Source: Clostridium_AD sp050717545
Lineage (GTDB): Bacteria > Bacillota > Clostridia > Clostridiales > Clostridiaceae
Reading direction: 5' to 3'
Assembly (NCBI RefSeq): GCF_050717545.1
Contig: NZ_JBOITN010000017.1
Location: 62,001-126,000, forward strand
Length of the DNA: 64,000 nucleotides
Shown here in pieces: positions 35,977 through 44,776 of this stretch. Position numbers and translations under genes: made by a program. A model generated the notes under the pieces. That model saw nothing but the letters and a program-made list of their open reading frames with translations. It searched no databases and was not told the DNA's origin. How positions within the stretch are numbered: position 1 is the stretch's first letter; each line of letters starts with the position of its first letter.

Positions 35977-36807
35977 ATGGAAATCATAAATTTTACGAAA
36001 ATGCAGGGAACTGGTAATGATTTTGTTGTTATAGAAGATTTGGAAGGTAAATATGAAAATTTAGAGGAGATTGCAAAAAAACTTTGTAATAGACATTTTG
36101 GAATAGGTGCTGATGGAATTTTAGTTGTTAGAAAAAGTAGTATAGCAGATTTGCAAATGGTGATTATTAATGCTGATGGTTCTTATGCATCAATGTGTGG
36201 TAATGGAATAAGATGCTTTGCTAAATATATTTGGGAGAAAAAATATGTTACAAGCAATTCTATAAAAATTGAAACTGGCGATGGTGTAAAATTGGCAAGT
36301 ATAGATGTTAAGGATGGAATTTTTAAAGGTGTAACTATAAATATGGGAAGATACAATTTTGATCCTAAAAGCATTCCAGCCTTAGCAGAGGAGCAAATAA
36401 TTAATAAAAAGATAGAGATTAAAGGTAAAGAGTATAGCATAACGTCAATGCTTATGGGAGTGCCACATACTATTGTGTTTGGAGGAGTTGATCAATACAT
36501 GGTCCAGGAAGGGGAGGTTATTGAGAAATTTGAATTATTTCCTCAGAAAACAAATGTTAACTTTTGTCATGTAGTAGATAAAAATACGATAAGGGTTAAA
36601 ACGTGGGAGAGAGGTGCAGGGCCAACACTTGCTTGTGGCACTGGTAGTTGTGCGTCGGTAGTTGCAGCAAGCAGGCTGGGCTACGTAGAGGGACAAGTAA
36701 CTGTACATGTTCCAGGAGGATTACTTTATATTGAGATTGTTAATGATGAGGTGCTAATGGAGGGACCTGCTGAAATTACTTTCGAAGGACAATTTTTTAT
36801 AAATTAA
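35977..36807 (+). CDS. dapF: Diaminopimelate epimerase
   Basis: Converts LL-DAP to meso-DAP for lysine and peptidoglycan synthesis. The 276-residue protein starts with FTKMQGTGNDFVVIED and has the two catalytic cysteines Cys74 (in MCGNGIRC) and Cys220 (in ACGTGSC). Both halves of the fold are complete. The product feeds MurE, whose DNPR motif at 15.3-16.7 kb predicts meso-DAP use. The ATG follows AAGGAGG. A terminator lies at 36811-36852. Confidence 0.97.
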   Translation: MEIINFTKMQGTGNDFVVIEDLEGKYENLEEIAKKLCNRHFGIGADGILVVRKSSIADLQMVIINADGSYASMCGNGIRCFAKYIWEKKYVTSNSIKIETGDGVKLASIDVKDGIFKGVTINMGRYNFDPKSIPALAEEQIINKKIEIKGKEYSITSMLMGVPHTIVFGGVDQYMVQEGEVIEKFELFPQKTNVNFCHVVDKNTIRVKTWERGAGPTLACGTGSCASVVAASRLGYVEGQVTVHVPGGLLYIEIVNDEVLMEGPAEITFEGQFFIN

Positions 36808-36810
36808 ATA

Positions 36811-36852
36811 AAAACAACTGCCATATTTATTATTAGGGCAGTTGTTTTTTTT
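36811..36852 (+). terminator. Terminator after dapF
   Basis: AAAACAACTGCC / GGGCAGTTGTTTT stem with an AT loop and a long T run. It separates dapF from the pilus operon. Confidence 0.85.
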
Positions 36853-36953
36853 ATGCAATTAATAATAATAAAGTGAATAAAATTTAAAAAAATGACAATG
36901 ATTAAAAAGTAGTACATCCTTTTTAAAATTTGAAGGCTAGAAGGTGAAATAAT

Positions 36954-38633
36954 ATTAAAAAAAATTTACTTAAATTATTATTAGATAAAAATCTTATTAC
37001 AACCCAAAGTTACAAAGAGGTAGAAGAGCTTTCAATTAAAAGAAATATAAGCGAAGAGCAAATAATTCTAAGCGGAGGCAAAATAGATATAAATGCACTT
37101 ATTTCAATTATTGAGAATGACTTTAACATACCATATATTGATTTAGAAGAAAAACCTGCAATGAAGGAGGCGTTTAATCTAATATCAAAAGAAGTGGCTA
37201 AAAGGTATAATTTAATACCTTTTTATTATGACAGCAATGAAGTATGTGTGGCGTTCTCAAATCCATTTGATATAAAGGTCATCGATGAACTAAAATTTAT
37301 AACAAATAAAAAAGTGAAAGTATTTTTCGCAATAGATATACATATATCTGAGGCTATTGAAAATTGTTATGGTAAACAAATTGTCGATGTGGCAGTTGAA
37401 GAGATGAAAAAAGAATATATGTTAGAAATAGAGCAAAAAAATGAAGAGATGAAGGCTGCGTCTTGGGTTGAAGATGCACCAGTTATAAGGATAACAAATT
37501 CATTATTAAAGAGGGCTGTTAATGCTCAGGCTAGTGACATTCATCTAGAACCGTTTAAGGATTCAGCTATAATTCGTATGCGAGTAGATGGAATACTAAG
37601 TGAAACAAACAAAATTCCTAGTAAAGTATACAAATCATTGTGTACAAGAGTAAAGATCATGGCAAATATGGATATTGCAACAAAATTTATTCCATTAGAT
37701 GGAAAGATAACTGAAAATATAGATGGAGTAGATTATGATTTTAGGGTATCCTCATTGCCAACAATGTATGGAGAGAAACTAGTAATAAGAGTTTTATACA
37801 AAGCAGAGAGATTTATTAATTTAGATTCATTGGGTTTTAGCGTTGATAAAGTTAAGTTATTACGGGACACATTAAAACTTTCTCATGGGATGATAATAGT
37901 GGCAGGTCCAACTGGTAGTGGAAAATCAACAACGTTATATGCATTGCTAAATGAAATTAATAGTAAAAGTAAAAATATTGTTACTATAGAGGACCCGATA
38001 GAATATAACATGCCTAGAATTAATCAAGTAAATGTAAATAATAAAGCTGGGCTTACTTTTTCAATGGGGCTTAGAAGTATATTGCGCCAAGATCCCGATA
38101 TTATCATGATAGGAGAGATAAGGGATGAGGAAACAGCAAGAATAGCAGTAAGAGCATCCATAACAGGGCATTTGGTCTTATCTACGCTTCACACAAATAA
38201 TTCTGCAGCGTCCATATCAAGGCTAATAGATATGGGGATTCCGTCATATTTAGTTGCCGATTCATTAGTTGTGGTACTGGCGCAGAGACTTGTAAGGAAA
38301 TTATGTCCACATTGCAAAACAGAATGTGAGATTGCTTGCAATGAATTTGAACATTTAGGTTTTAAAAGGGGAGAAAAAATATATAAAGCAGTAGGATGTA
38401 ATAAGTGCAATAAAACAGGGTATAAAGGAAGAACTGTAATATATGAACTTTTAAGATTAGATAGTAATCATAGATCTATTATAGCAAGAAGTGGAATAAG
38501 CGATGAGCTTTGGAAATATTGTGATGAAAAAAGATCGGGGTCGTTTATGGGTAGTTGTAGGGAAAATGTAATTAATGGGATAACCTCAATAGAAGAATTT
38601 GAAGAAGCTACTTATAGCTATAATTACAAATAA
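36954..38633 (+). CDS. pilB: Type IV pilus assembly ATPase PilB, probable ATT start
   Basis: Hexameric ATPase powering pilus extension. From 36954 it is 559 residues: an N-terminal MshEN-like domain (residues 1-about 150, with NLLKLLLDKNLITTQ), Walker A GPTGSGKST at 318, Walker B DIIMIGEIRDEE, and a zinc tetracysteine (Cys451/454 and 482/485). The first ATG (37161) has a fair site but would cut about 69 residues of the conserved N-terminal domain, which stay in frame without a stop. The only start in range is ATT at 36954, seven bases after AAGGTG; a stop (TGA) lies just upstream at 36945. It is the first gene of the pilus operon. Confidence 0.85.
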   Translation: MKKNLLKLLLDKNLITTQSYKEVEELSIKRNISEEQIILSGGKIDINALISIIENDFNIPYIDLEEKPAMKEAFNLISKEVAKRYNLIPFYYDSNEVCVAFSNPFDIKVIDELKFITNKKVKVFFAIDIHISEAIENCYGKQIVDVAVEEMKKEYMLEIEQKNEEMKAASWVEDAPVIRITNSLLKRAVNAQASDIHLEPFKDSAIIRMRVDGILSETNKIPSKVYKSLCTRVKIMANMDIATKFIPLDGKITENIDGVDYDFRVSSLPTMYGEKLVIRVLYKAERFINLDSLGFSVDKVKLLRDTLKLSHGMIIVAGPTGSGKSTTLYALLNEINSKSKNIVTIEDPIEYNMPRINQVNVNNKAGLTFSMGLRSILRQDPDIIMIGEIRDEETARIAVRASITGHLVLSTLHTNNSAASISRLIDMGIPSYLVADSLVVVLAQRLVRKLCPHCKTECEIACNEFEHLGFKRGEKIYKAVGCNKCNKTGYKGRTVIYELLRLDSNHRSIIARSGISDELWKYCDEKRSGSFMGSCRENVINGITSIEEFEEATYSYNYK

Positions 38634-38662
38634 AAAAAACGTCAGGATTGGTGAATCGCATT

Positions 38663-39859
38663 ATGAAATATAGATACATTGCAAAAACAATAAATGGGAC
38701 TTTAATAAAGGCTACAACTGATAGTGATAGTATAGAGGAATTAGCATTAAATTTACGTGAAAAAGAAATATTTTTAATGAAAATTATTAGTACGAAAAAA
38801 ATAAGCAAATTTTCTAGTAGACCTAATTTAAAAATTATTGCTATGTTTTGTAGGCAATTCTCAATATGTATTAAATCAGGTATTGCAATTTGTGATGTCT
38901 TGGATCTGCTTTATGAACAAATACTTCATAAATCCATAAAAACAAGTCTTATTAGTATTAGGGAAAACGTACAAAAGGGTAATACGTTGTTTGAAAGTAT
39001 GAAAATGATTAGAAATACTTACCCTGATTTTATGATAAATATGATTTATTTGGGAGAGGAAAGCGGAAAACTTGACATAATTCTAGATCAGTTATCAAAA
39101 TATTACGAGAAAGAATATAAGCTATTAAAAAAACTTACTAATTCAATGATTTATCCATGTACTGTGTTTATAACACTTTTGGTAGTATCATTATTCTTAA
39201 TTATAAAAGTAATCCCAATATTTATAACAAATTTAGATTCATTTGATGCCAAAATTCCTTTGATAACAAGGATTGTTTTGTCTGCCAGTAATTTTATGCG
39301 AAGCAATTTATTATGGATATTTATAATCATAATAACTTTAGTCACTGCTACCATGCAATATATTAAAACTCAAAGAGGAAAATTTGTTTTTGATAAATTC
39401 AAATTTATCTGCCCAATACTTTCGCCAGTATATAAACGACTTATATATACAAGGTTTTCTAGAGGTCTTAATATATTACTAAGTAGTGGAGTGGGAATCG
39501 TAAGATCTTTTGAAATAATTAATGATGTTATAAGCAATAGGTATTTTAAACTAAAACTTAAAACAGTATCTGATGAAATAAAAAAAGGAAAGAATTTATC
39601 AAATGCATTAAATGATATGGATCTATTTCCGCAATTTTTTGTTGCTATGATAAAAATAGGGGAAGAAACAGGTGATTTAGATTCAATGTTTTTAAATGCT
39701 GCAGATATTTTCTATGAAGATGCCGAGGAAAATGTGGAAAAAGCCACAGTACTACTAGAGCCAATCTTGATAATATTTTTAGGAATTATGATTGGGACTA
39801 TTATACTTGCGGTAATGCTTCCCATGTTAAATGTTATGGACTCTGCAGGAAAATTTTAA
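38663..39859 (+). CDS. pilC: Type IV pilus inner-membrane platform protein PilC
   Basis: GspF-family platform protein of 398 residues. It has a small N-terminal domain (MKYRYIAKTINGTLIKATT), then two GspF repeats (about 65-190 with FCRQFSICIKSGI, and about 270-390 with FSRGLNILLSSGVGIV). Each ends in membrane helices. PilC couples PilB ATP hydrolysis to pilin insertion. The ATG at 38663 after GGTGA is preferred; TTG (38648) and GTG (38651) are in frame but too close to the purine-rich site. It lies 29 bases after pilB. Confidence 0.92.
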   Translation: MKYRYIAKTINGTLIKATTDSDSIEELALNLREKEIFLMKIISTKKISKFSSRPNLKIIAMFCRQFSICIKSGIAICDVLDLLYEQILHKSIKTSLISIRENVQKGNTLFESMKMIRNTYPDFMINMIYLGEESGKLDIILDQLSKYYEKEYKLLKKLTNSMIYPCTVFITLLVVSLFLIIKVIPIFITNLDSFDAKIPLITRIVLSASNFMRSNLLWIFIIIITLVTATMQYIKTQRGKFVFDKFKFICPILSPVYKRLIYTRFSRGLNILLSSGVGIVRSFEIINDVISNRYFKLKLKTVSDEIKKGKNLSNALNDMDLFPQFFVAMIKIGEETGDLDSMFLNAADIFYEDAEENVEKATVLLEPILIIFLGIMIGTIILAVMLPMLNVMDSAGKF

Positions 39860-39863
39860 CAAT

Positions 39864-39890
39864 ATTTCAGCTCCGCAGGAGATGATTTAA
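39864..39890 (+). repeat. Dispersed short element, copy 4
   Basis: ATTTCAGCTCCGCAGGAGAT followed by GATTTAA, between pilC and the first prepilin. It has the same core as copies 1 and 2. Confidence 0.7.
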
Positions 39891-40147
39891 TAAGGATAGG
39901 TGGTTTATGAATAAAGGATTTACATTAATTGAGATAACGATAGTTATGGCTATAATGGGTATATTAATGGGGTGTAGTGTACTTTCGTTTAAGTATTATA
40001 ATGACATTCAAAACAAAATGTTGGTAGATTATAATTGTAACGAGGTAATAAGTTTTATTAATAATTCAAAAATGTATTGTAAGGAAAATTCTTGTAGTGC
40101 AGTTATAACTTTTGATAAGATTAGAGGTAAGATTTTACTTGATAGAG

Positions 40148-40157
40148 GACTAAACAC
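40148..40157 (+). repeat. Target site duplication, left copy
   Basis: GACTAAACAC, identical to 42019-42028. Together they flank the IS element exactly. Confidence 0.93.
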
Positions 40158-42018
40158 CATGGCCATCAACCTAACAGAACCATTAAATGTAAATAGTATA
40201 GATTTTAACTAAATACTTGTATATAAATAGAACCTAAAAAAAACAGAATATTTATTTTCATTAAAGAGTGTATTTTAACCTAATTATGGTATAAAATACA
40301 CCTTTTGTTTTTTGATTTATTGCTAAATAATATATAATTAGTGTATATATTACTTTTATTCAAATATATATAAAACTAACCGAAAGGATGTTATTTACAA
40401 TGAACAGAAAAAAAATAAAGCAAATAATTCTCAATTTAGAAAAGGTGTACAACCTTAATAGGATTGAAAAGTTAGCTAAAAAACATCAGTTTAATATTAG
40501 GAAGGGTAAAGTTTCTGCTAAATCTTTTCTAAACCTATGCACCTTTCTAGGTGAGGACTTATGTTCCTCTTCCTTATCGAATTTGTGTGCCAAATTAGAA
40601 GCTAATGAGAAAGTATCAATATCTCCTCAGGCATTAAGTAAAAGATTTAATGAGAAATCCGTGAATTTTCTTGAAAAGATATTACACGACATGATAAATT
40701 TTGAAAATGAGGTTTTAAGAGATAATGGGCCTCTATTAAAAAGTTGTTTTAATAGGATAACAATAGTTGATTCTACTGGATTTAAGTTAGATGATAAGCA
40801 TGCAGATAAATATAAGGGGTGCGGTATAAAATCATCTGTAAAAATTCAATTACAGTATGATTTATTAACTGGTGAATTTATTCATTGCGAGCTCGGAGCA
40901 GGCTCAGTTTCAGATGCTAAATACCTTCCAACACTTCAAAGCACTATTGAAAAAGGTGATTTATCTTTAAAAGATTTAGGATATATTAAAACTGCTGATT
41001 TAAAATTTATTGAAGAAAATGAAGCTTTCTATATTTCTAGACTTAAAGTTAATACTAATCTTTATAAAGAAGAGGAAATAACTGAATATGGATTTAAAGG
41101 AAAAGTTACAATAAGAAAAAGGTACTCCTACGTAGATATTAAATCACTCGTATTGCCTTTATCAGAAGGCGAAAGCATAGAGTTCAATAATATTTACATA
41201 GGAAATACCGTTAAAAATAGTACCAAATGCAGATTAATCTTAACTAAATTAACAGAAGAATGCAAGAGAAAAAAAGAAATTAATAATAAAAAAATGAAAG
41301 ATAGTGGTAAAATTAAAGGTCTTGAACAAAACAAATGGTGGCTTGACTTTAATTGTTACATAACCAACGTACCTAGTGAAATGATATCTATGGAACAAGT
41401 GCATCTGATGTACACATTGCGGTGGCAGGTGGAAATAATGTTTAAAATATGGAAATCTCTTTTTAAAATCCATGAAGTTAGACAGTCAGGATTAGAAAGA
41501 ATACAATGTTTCATATATGGTAGATTAATTATGTTATTACTAACTTCAACAATAGTTTTTACAGCTCGTAATTTAAGTTATTTGAAAACTGGTAAAGAGT
41601 TAAGTGAAATAAAATCTTTTGGTACTGTGAAACAATATTTTAATGAAATATATATGAATATTTTTAAAGGTAAAATAGTTTTAAATCAAATATTTCATCG
41701 TATAGTATCCTCTATTGAACGATATGGTGTGAAATCTAAGAAAAAAGACAAAAAAACACCCTTTTTAATATTACAAAGCCTTAATAAATTTGAAATTGAT
41801 TTGGTAAAAATGGCAAGCTAATACTGGCATATAAATACTTATTTAGAACTTTATTTTATTTGTTTTGTGAAGGCTTATTAAGTTGCGTCAATTCGGGGTC
41901 AAAACTAAAAATATCATGTTTAACTCTAAAATCATTACCAAAAATTATTTCCAATTTGTATAAAAATATAGTTGTAACCTTATTTACAAATTATTGAATT
42001 CTTAGGTTGATGGCTATG
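40158..42018 (+). mobile_element. IS4-family insertion sequence, 1861 bp, apparently intact
   Basis: Terminal inverted repeats CATGGCCATCAACCTAA (40158-40174) and, read inward from the right, CATAGCCATCAACCTAA (42002-42018), 16 of 17 identical. A perfect 10-bp target duplication (GACTAAACAC) lies on both sides. The ends resemble the IS4Sa-type terminus (CATRCCCATCAACTTAA). One full-length DDE transposase is inside, in the same direction as the pilus genes. Bases 41822-42001, between the transposase stop and the right end, hold no gene. A perfect duplication and an intact transposase point to a recent insertion. Confidence 0.93.
40400..41821 (+). CDS. IS4-family DDE transposase
   Basis: A 473-residue transposase that cuts and rejoins the element ends. 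The first catalytic Asp is in ITIVDSTGFKL, the second in LKDLGYIKTADL, and the C-terminal IS4 signature Y-x2-R-x3-E-x6-K is exact in YTLRWQVEIMFKIWK. An N-terminal helical domain spans about residues 1-110. The ATG at 40400 is ten bases after AAAGGA; an in-frame ATG at 40388 overlaps that site. There is no frameshift or stop, so it is likely functional. Confidence 0.93.
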   Translation: MNRKKIKQIILNLEKVYNLNRIEKLAKKHQFNIRKGKVSAKSFLNLCTFLGEDLCSSSLSNLCAKLEANEKVSISPQALSKRFNEKSVNFLEKILHDMINFENEVLRDNGPLLKSCFNRITIVDSTGFKLDDKHADKYKGCGIKSSVKIQLQYDLLTGEFIHCELGAGSVSDAKYLPTLQSTIEKGDLSLKDLGYIKTADLKFIEENEAFYISRLKVNTNLYKEEEITEYGFKGKVTIRKRYSYVDIKSLVLPLSEGESIEFNNIYIGNTVKNSTKCRLILTKLTEECKRKKEINNKKMKDSGKIKGLEQNKWWLDFNCYITNVPSEMISMEQVHLMYTLRWQVEIMFKIWKSLFKIHEVRQSGLERIQCFIYGRLIMLLLTSTIVFTARNLSYLKTGKELSEIKSFGTVKQYFNEIYMNIFKGKIVLNQIFHRIVSSIERYGVKSKKKDKKTPFLILQSLNKFEIDLVKMAS

Positions 42019-42028
42019 GACTAAACAC
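42019..42028 (+). repeat. Target site duplication, right copy
   Basis: GACTAAACAC, directly after the right inverted repeat of the IS. Confidence 0.93.
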
Positions 42029-42201
42029 GGTAAACGAACTTATACTTCCAAAGAATATAACATTAGGTGACCTCACGGGGACGCGAGGAGATGATCACTT
42101 CCTAATTAATAGAATGGGTTCTACTGGTGATGCAGGGTCGATAACCTTAATGGATAATGATAAAAAGATATATATAATTAGAATGGGAGTAGGTACAGTC
42201 T

Positions 42202-42642
42202 ATGTTGATAGAGAATAAAAAAGGATTTACGTTGGTAGAAGTAATATGCAGCCTTGGGGTTTTCTCCATAATTTTTATTTGCATTATGTCTTATGAGGTA
42301 GCAGCTCTTAACATGAAAAAAGATGTTAAAAATATAAATAATAATGTAGTTATTATAGAAAATTTAAAAAATAATATTATATATGCTATGACATTTATAG
42401 AACTTACTAATTTGAAGAATGAAGGTAAAATTTATATAAATAAAAAAGATATTATATTAGATGAAAATAAAATGATAGTAAAAACTGTGTTCACAAATCA
42501 AGAGCCATCATTAAATCAGTACATAAAATTAACATTTTTATGTTTAGATGTTAATGTTTATAAGCTGAATCTTGCTTTATATTCTGGAAAACCAAGCGAT
42601 GTCCTAGAGCTTGAGTGTACTTTCTATAAAGGTGATCATTAA
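42202..42642 (+). CDS. Type IV prepilin-like protein (second)
   Basis: Minor pseudopilin of 146 residues with a short basic leader and the cleavage/methylation motif KKG|FTLVEVICSLGVFS including Glu5, then one hydrophobic helix. The rest is a Lys/Asn-rich globular part (from about residue 40) with no recognised domain. The gene overlaps the 3' end of the IS-split prepilin by 17 bases, so in the ancestor the two were coupled. Because the IS lies upstream, its expression may now depend on read-through or a promoter in the IS. Confidence 0.85.
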   Translation: MLIENKKGFTLVEVICSLGVFSIIFICIMSYEVAALNMKKDVKNINNNVVIIENLKNNIIYAMTFIELTNLKNEGKIYINKKDIILDENKMIVKTVFTNQEPSLNQYIKLTFLCLDVNVYKLNLALYSGKPSDVLELECTFYKGDH

Positions 42643-43085
42643 TGAAGAAAAAAGGATTTACGCTTATGGAAATAGTAATTGTCATGGCACTGGCATTTTT
42701 AATGCTTGGGGCAATAGGGAGTATGCTTGTGTCTTATGTGAAAAGTTATAAAAATAGTTTAGTACAAAACAGTGGATTTAATTATTTAAACAGTGCCATT
42801 TTTATGATAGATTCAGAAGTTAATGAGTATGCAAAGTGTGTGAAAACTGATGGTAATATTATTACCATAGATTGTTACAAAGGAAGTAGTCCTAAACGTG
42901 TAAAATGTGTTAATGGAAAGCTTATAGTACTTACTAATTCTGGAAATACATATTACTCTAATACAATTATGAGTGAGGTTAAAGACTTTGTAGCCATTAA
43001 AACTGGCAAAATTCTTTATATTAAAATTGTATGGCGCAATGGTCAAAGCATTGAGAAGTTTTTGGCGATAGAAAATGCAAACTAA
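42642..43085 (+). CDS. Type IV prepilin-like protein (third)
   Basis: A 147-residue protein with the leader MKKKG|FTLMEIVIVMALAFL, Glu5 present, then about 25 hydrophobic residues and a soluble domain of about 110. It resembles the ComGF/PilW-type minor pseudopilins in position and size. The start overlaps the previous stop by one base, and the 3' end overlaps the next gene by 11. Overlaps throughout this run point to a single translated unit. Confidence 0.85.
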   Translation: MKKKGFTLMEIVIVMALAFLMLGAIGSMLVSYVKSYKNSLVQNSGFNYLNSAIFMIDSEVNEYAKCVKTDGNIITIDCYKGSSPKRVKCVNGKLIVLTNSGNTYYSNTIMSEVKDFVAIKTGKILYIKIVWRNGQSIEKFLAIENAN

Positions 43086-43527
43086 AAAAGGATTTATATT
43101 AATCTATACTCTTTTAGTAGGAATTATTTGTTTAATTGTTATGATGTATATGTTCGATATTCAAATGTCAGAAGTGAAGTATTCAACAAGTAATAAAAGA
43201 TATGTATTAAGGGAGGACAATTATCAAAGAGACAAAGAATATTTAACAACTTTATTTTCCACATATATCAATAATGATACAAATAAAACGCTAATTAAAA
43301 ATGCAGGAGTGGCCGTTTATTTTAAAGGGTCTAAAAGTGCCATAGTAAATTATGGCACAGCTAATGTTAGTTATAATGAAAAGGATAATGACTTTATTTT
43401 TAGAACACGTTACATAATTTTAAAAGATCCGCATGAAGTATATGGATATAGAAATGATTATTTTAAATTAGAGGATGTTTCTAGTGGATTTAATATAATA
43501 TTTATAAAAACTAAATATGAGAATTAA
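43075..43527 (+). CDS. PilX/GspK-like minor pilin without Glu5
   Basis: A 150-residue protein with leader MQTKKG|FILIYTLLVGIICL. The residue at mature position 5 is Tyr, not Glu. Lack of Glu5 is typical of the GspK/PilX class that caps the pilus tip, although GspK itself is much larger. One N-terminal membrane helix is followed by a soluble Lys/Asn/Tyr-rich domain. It overlaps the previous gene by 11 bases and is followed by a PilM-like gene. Confidence 0.78.
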   Translation: MQTKKGFILIYTLLVGIICLIVMMYMFDIQMSEVKYSTSNKRYVLREDNYQRDKEYLTTLFSTYINNDTNKTLIKNAGVAVYFKGSKSAIVNYGTANVSYNEKDNDFIFRTRYIILKDPHEVYGYRNDYFKLEDVSSGFNIIFIKTKYEN

Positions 43528-43538
43528 GGGAGGCAAAT

Positions 43539-44315
43539 ATGAAATTCAGAAAAAATATGTTTCTTGAAGTTTCAACGCAAAATATTTCGGGCACTGAATT
43601 TTTTAAAAGTATAGTATTAAATAGAGTAGTAAATATGACGAGCAAAAATGTATATTATAAGGAGGCGCAGAATATACAAGATTTTAGAATAGATATAAAA
43701 AATAAAAATTTATATGTTCTTGTTGAAGGGGAAGCAGTTTATATTAAAATGGTTACATTGCCGGTGGTTAAAAAATATTTAATTAATGATATGGTTAAAA
43801 ATGAATTAAAATATTATTATAAGGATATTAAGAATATAGCATTTACCTATAAGTTAATTAAACAAGACAAATCAAATATGGAAATATTAGTTTTTTGTCT
43901 AAAGGGGAATAACTTAGACATTTTAGAAAATAGTATTACTAACAATGTTAATTTGAAAAAGGTAAATCTAATTCAATTTTGCTTTAAGAACTATTATGCA
44001 AGCAAAATTAGTGTTAAAAATTATATATTCGTTTTTTATTATAATCATAATTTGTACTTTTTAATATGTTGTAATAATGAAATTAGAGCTAATAATATTA
44101 TAAAAGTTCGGGAATTACCTTTGATAAAATTTTCTAGGGTAATGAATGAATTTTTAGAACTCTATAACGATTACGCCAAGTTATGCGAAGAGATTTATTA
44201 TGCGAATATAAGTGAATTAGATTTGGATGAATTTGGATATTTAAAATTAACCTATCAAATATTTGAGGATCTAAAACGAGAAGAATTAATAAAATATATT
44301 ATAGGAAAGGAATAA
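43539..44315 (+). CDS. Diverged PilM/GspL-like pilus protein
   Basis: A 258-residue soluble protein with no membrane segment, rich in Lys, Asn and Ile. I cannot see the actin-like ATP motifs of PilM. The assignment rests on its place between minor pilins and two bitopic proteins shaped like PilN and PilO, and on its pattern of alternating beta segments (YVLVEGEAVYIKMVTLP, YIFVFYYNHNLYFLICC). The ATG follows GGGAGG. It could equally be a lineage-specific pilus accessory protein. Confidence 0.5.
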   Translation: MKFRKNMFLEVSTQNISGTEFFKSIVLNRVVNMTSKNVYYKEAQNIQDFRIDIKNKNLYVLVEGEAVYIKMVTLPVVKKYLINDMVKNELKYYYKDIKNIAFTYKLIKQDKSNMEILVFCLKGNNLDILENSITNNVNLKKVNLIQFCFKNYYASKISVKNYIFVFYYNHNLYFLICCNNEIRANNIIKVRELPLIKFSRVMNEFLELYNDYAKLCEEIYYANISELDLDEFGYLKLTYQIFEDLKREELIKYIIGKE

Positions 44316-44321
44316 GTTGAT

Positions 44322-44774
44322 ATGATGAAAAAAACATTTATTCCTAATTGGTATATAGATCAAAAAAACGAAATTCAAAATAAAAAGATCAAAATATGTA
44401 TTGTGGTAACTATAGTTTTAAATATTTTTCTAATGAGCCTTATATTTAATACTTCAGATAAATTGAAAGACATAAATGATGTTAGGGCAGTAAACCCAAA
44501 AAATGAAATTAAAGAAAAAGTAGAGGTGCTCAAGAAGAGTAGTATTACTATTGAAAAATATAAGGAGATTAGTGATTTTTCAAAACAAAACAATCTTAAT
44601 TTCACAAATATTATAATAACTGAGTTTGAGACTGAAATAGAGATTCGAGCTAAAAGTTATGAAGAATACGTAATGATAGTAAGATGTTTAGAAGATAATT
44701 ATATAATAAAAAAATTAGTTCCAAACACTAAAAATGAGGGTGAATATAACTTTAAAGTTATGTTAGAGGTATAA
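44322..44774 (+). CDS. PilN-like bitopic pilus protein
   Basis: A 150-residue protein with one membrane helix (about residues 26-43, ICIVVTIVLNIFLMSLIF), a coiled segment, then a small ferredoxin-like domain ending IRAKSYEEYVMIVRCLEDN, which fits the PilN/GspL periplasmic fold. It would link the cytoplasmic PilM-like protein to PilO. It lies seven bases after the PilM-like gene. Similarity is structural rather than by clear motif. Confidence 0.55.
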   Translation: MMKKTFIPNWYIDQKNEIQNKKIKICIVVTIVLNIFLMSLIFNTSDKLKDINDVRAVNPKNEIKEKVEVLKKSSITIEKYKEISDFSKQNNLNFTNIIITEFETEIEIRAKSYEEYVMIVRCLEDNYIIKKLVPNTKNEGEYNFKVMLEV

Positions 44775-44776
44775 AA

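Larger units (their letters stand above)
39907..42218 (+). pseudogene. Type IV prepilin (GspH/FimT-like) split by an IS4-family element
   Basis: The 5' part (39907-40157) encodes a class III prepilin leader and helix, MNKG|FTLIEITIVMAIMG with Glu5, then about 65 residues. The 3' part (42029-42218) encodes the missing C-terminus (VNELILPKNITLGDLTG through VGTVYVDRE). Removing the IS and one copy of the 10-bp duplication joins them in frame: the split codon becomes ACG (Thr) and the product would be 146 residues. As it stands, translation runs into the IS and stops at 40212, giving a 101-residue hybrid ending NSIDFN. The 3' end overlaps the next prepilin gene (42202). Confidence 0.92.

Noticed and set aside
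36930..36947. TTG start for pilB at 36930
   Set aside because: It is in frame with pilB but meets TGA at 36945 after five codons.
37161..37163. ATG at 37161 as the true pilB start
   Set aside because: It has a nearby GAAGGAGG only downstream of the codon and would remove an in-frame, PilB-typical N-terminal region of about 69 residues.
39907..40212. A short intact 101-residue prepilin
   Set aside because: The last 18 codons lie inside the IS left end; the true C-terminus is found after the right end at 42029-42218.
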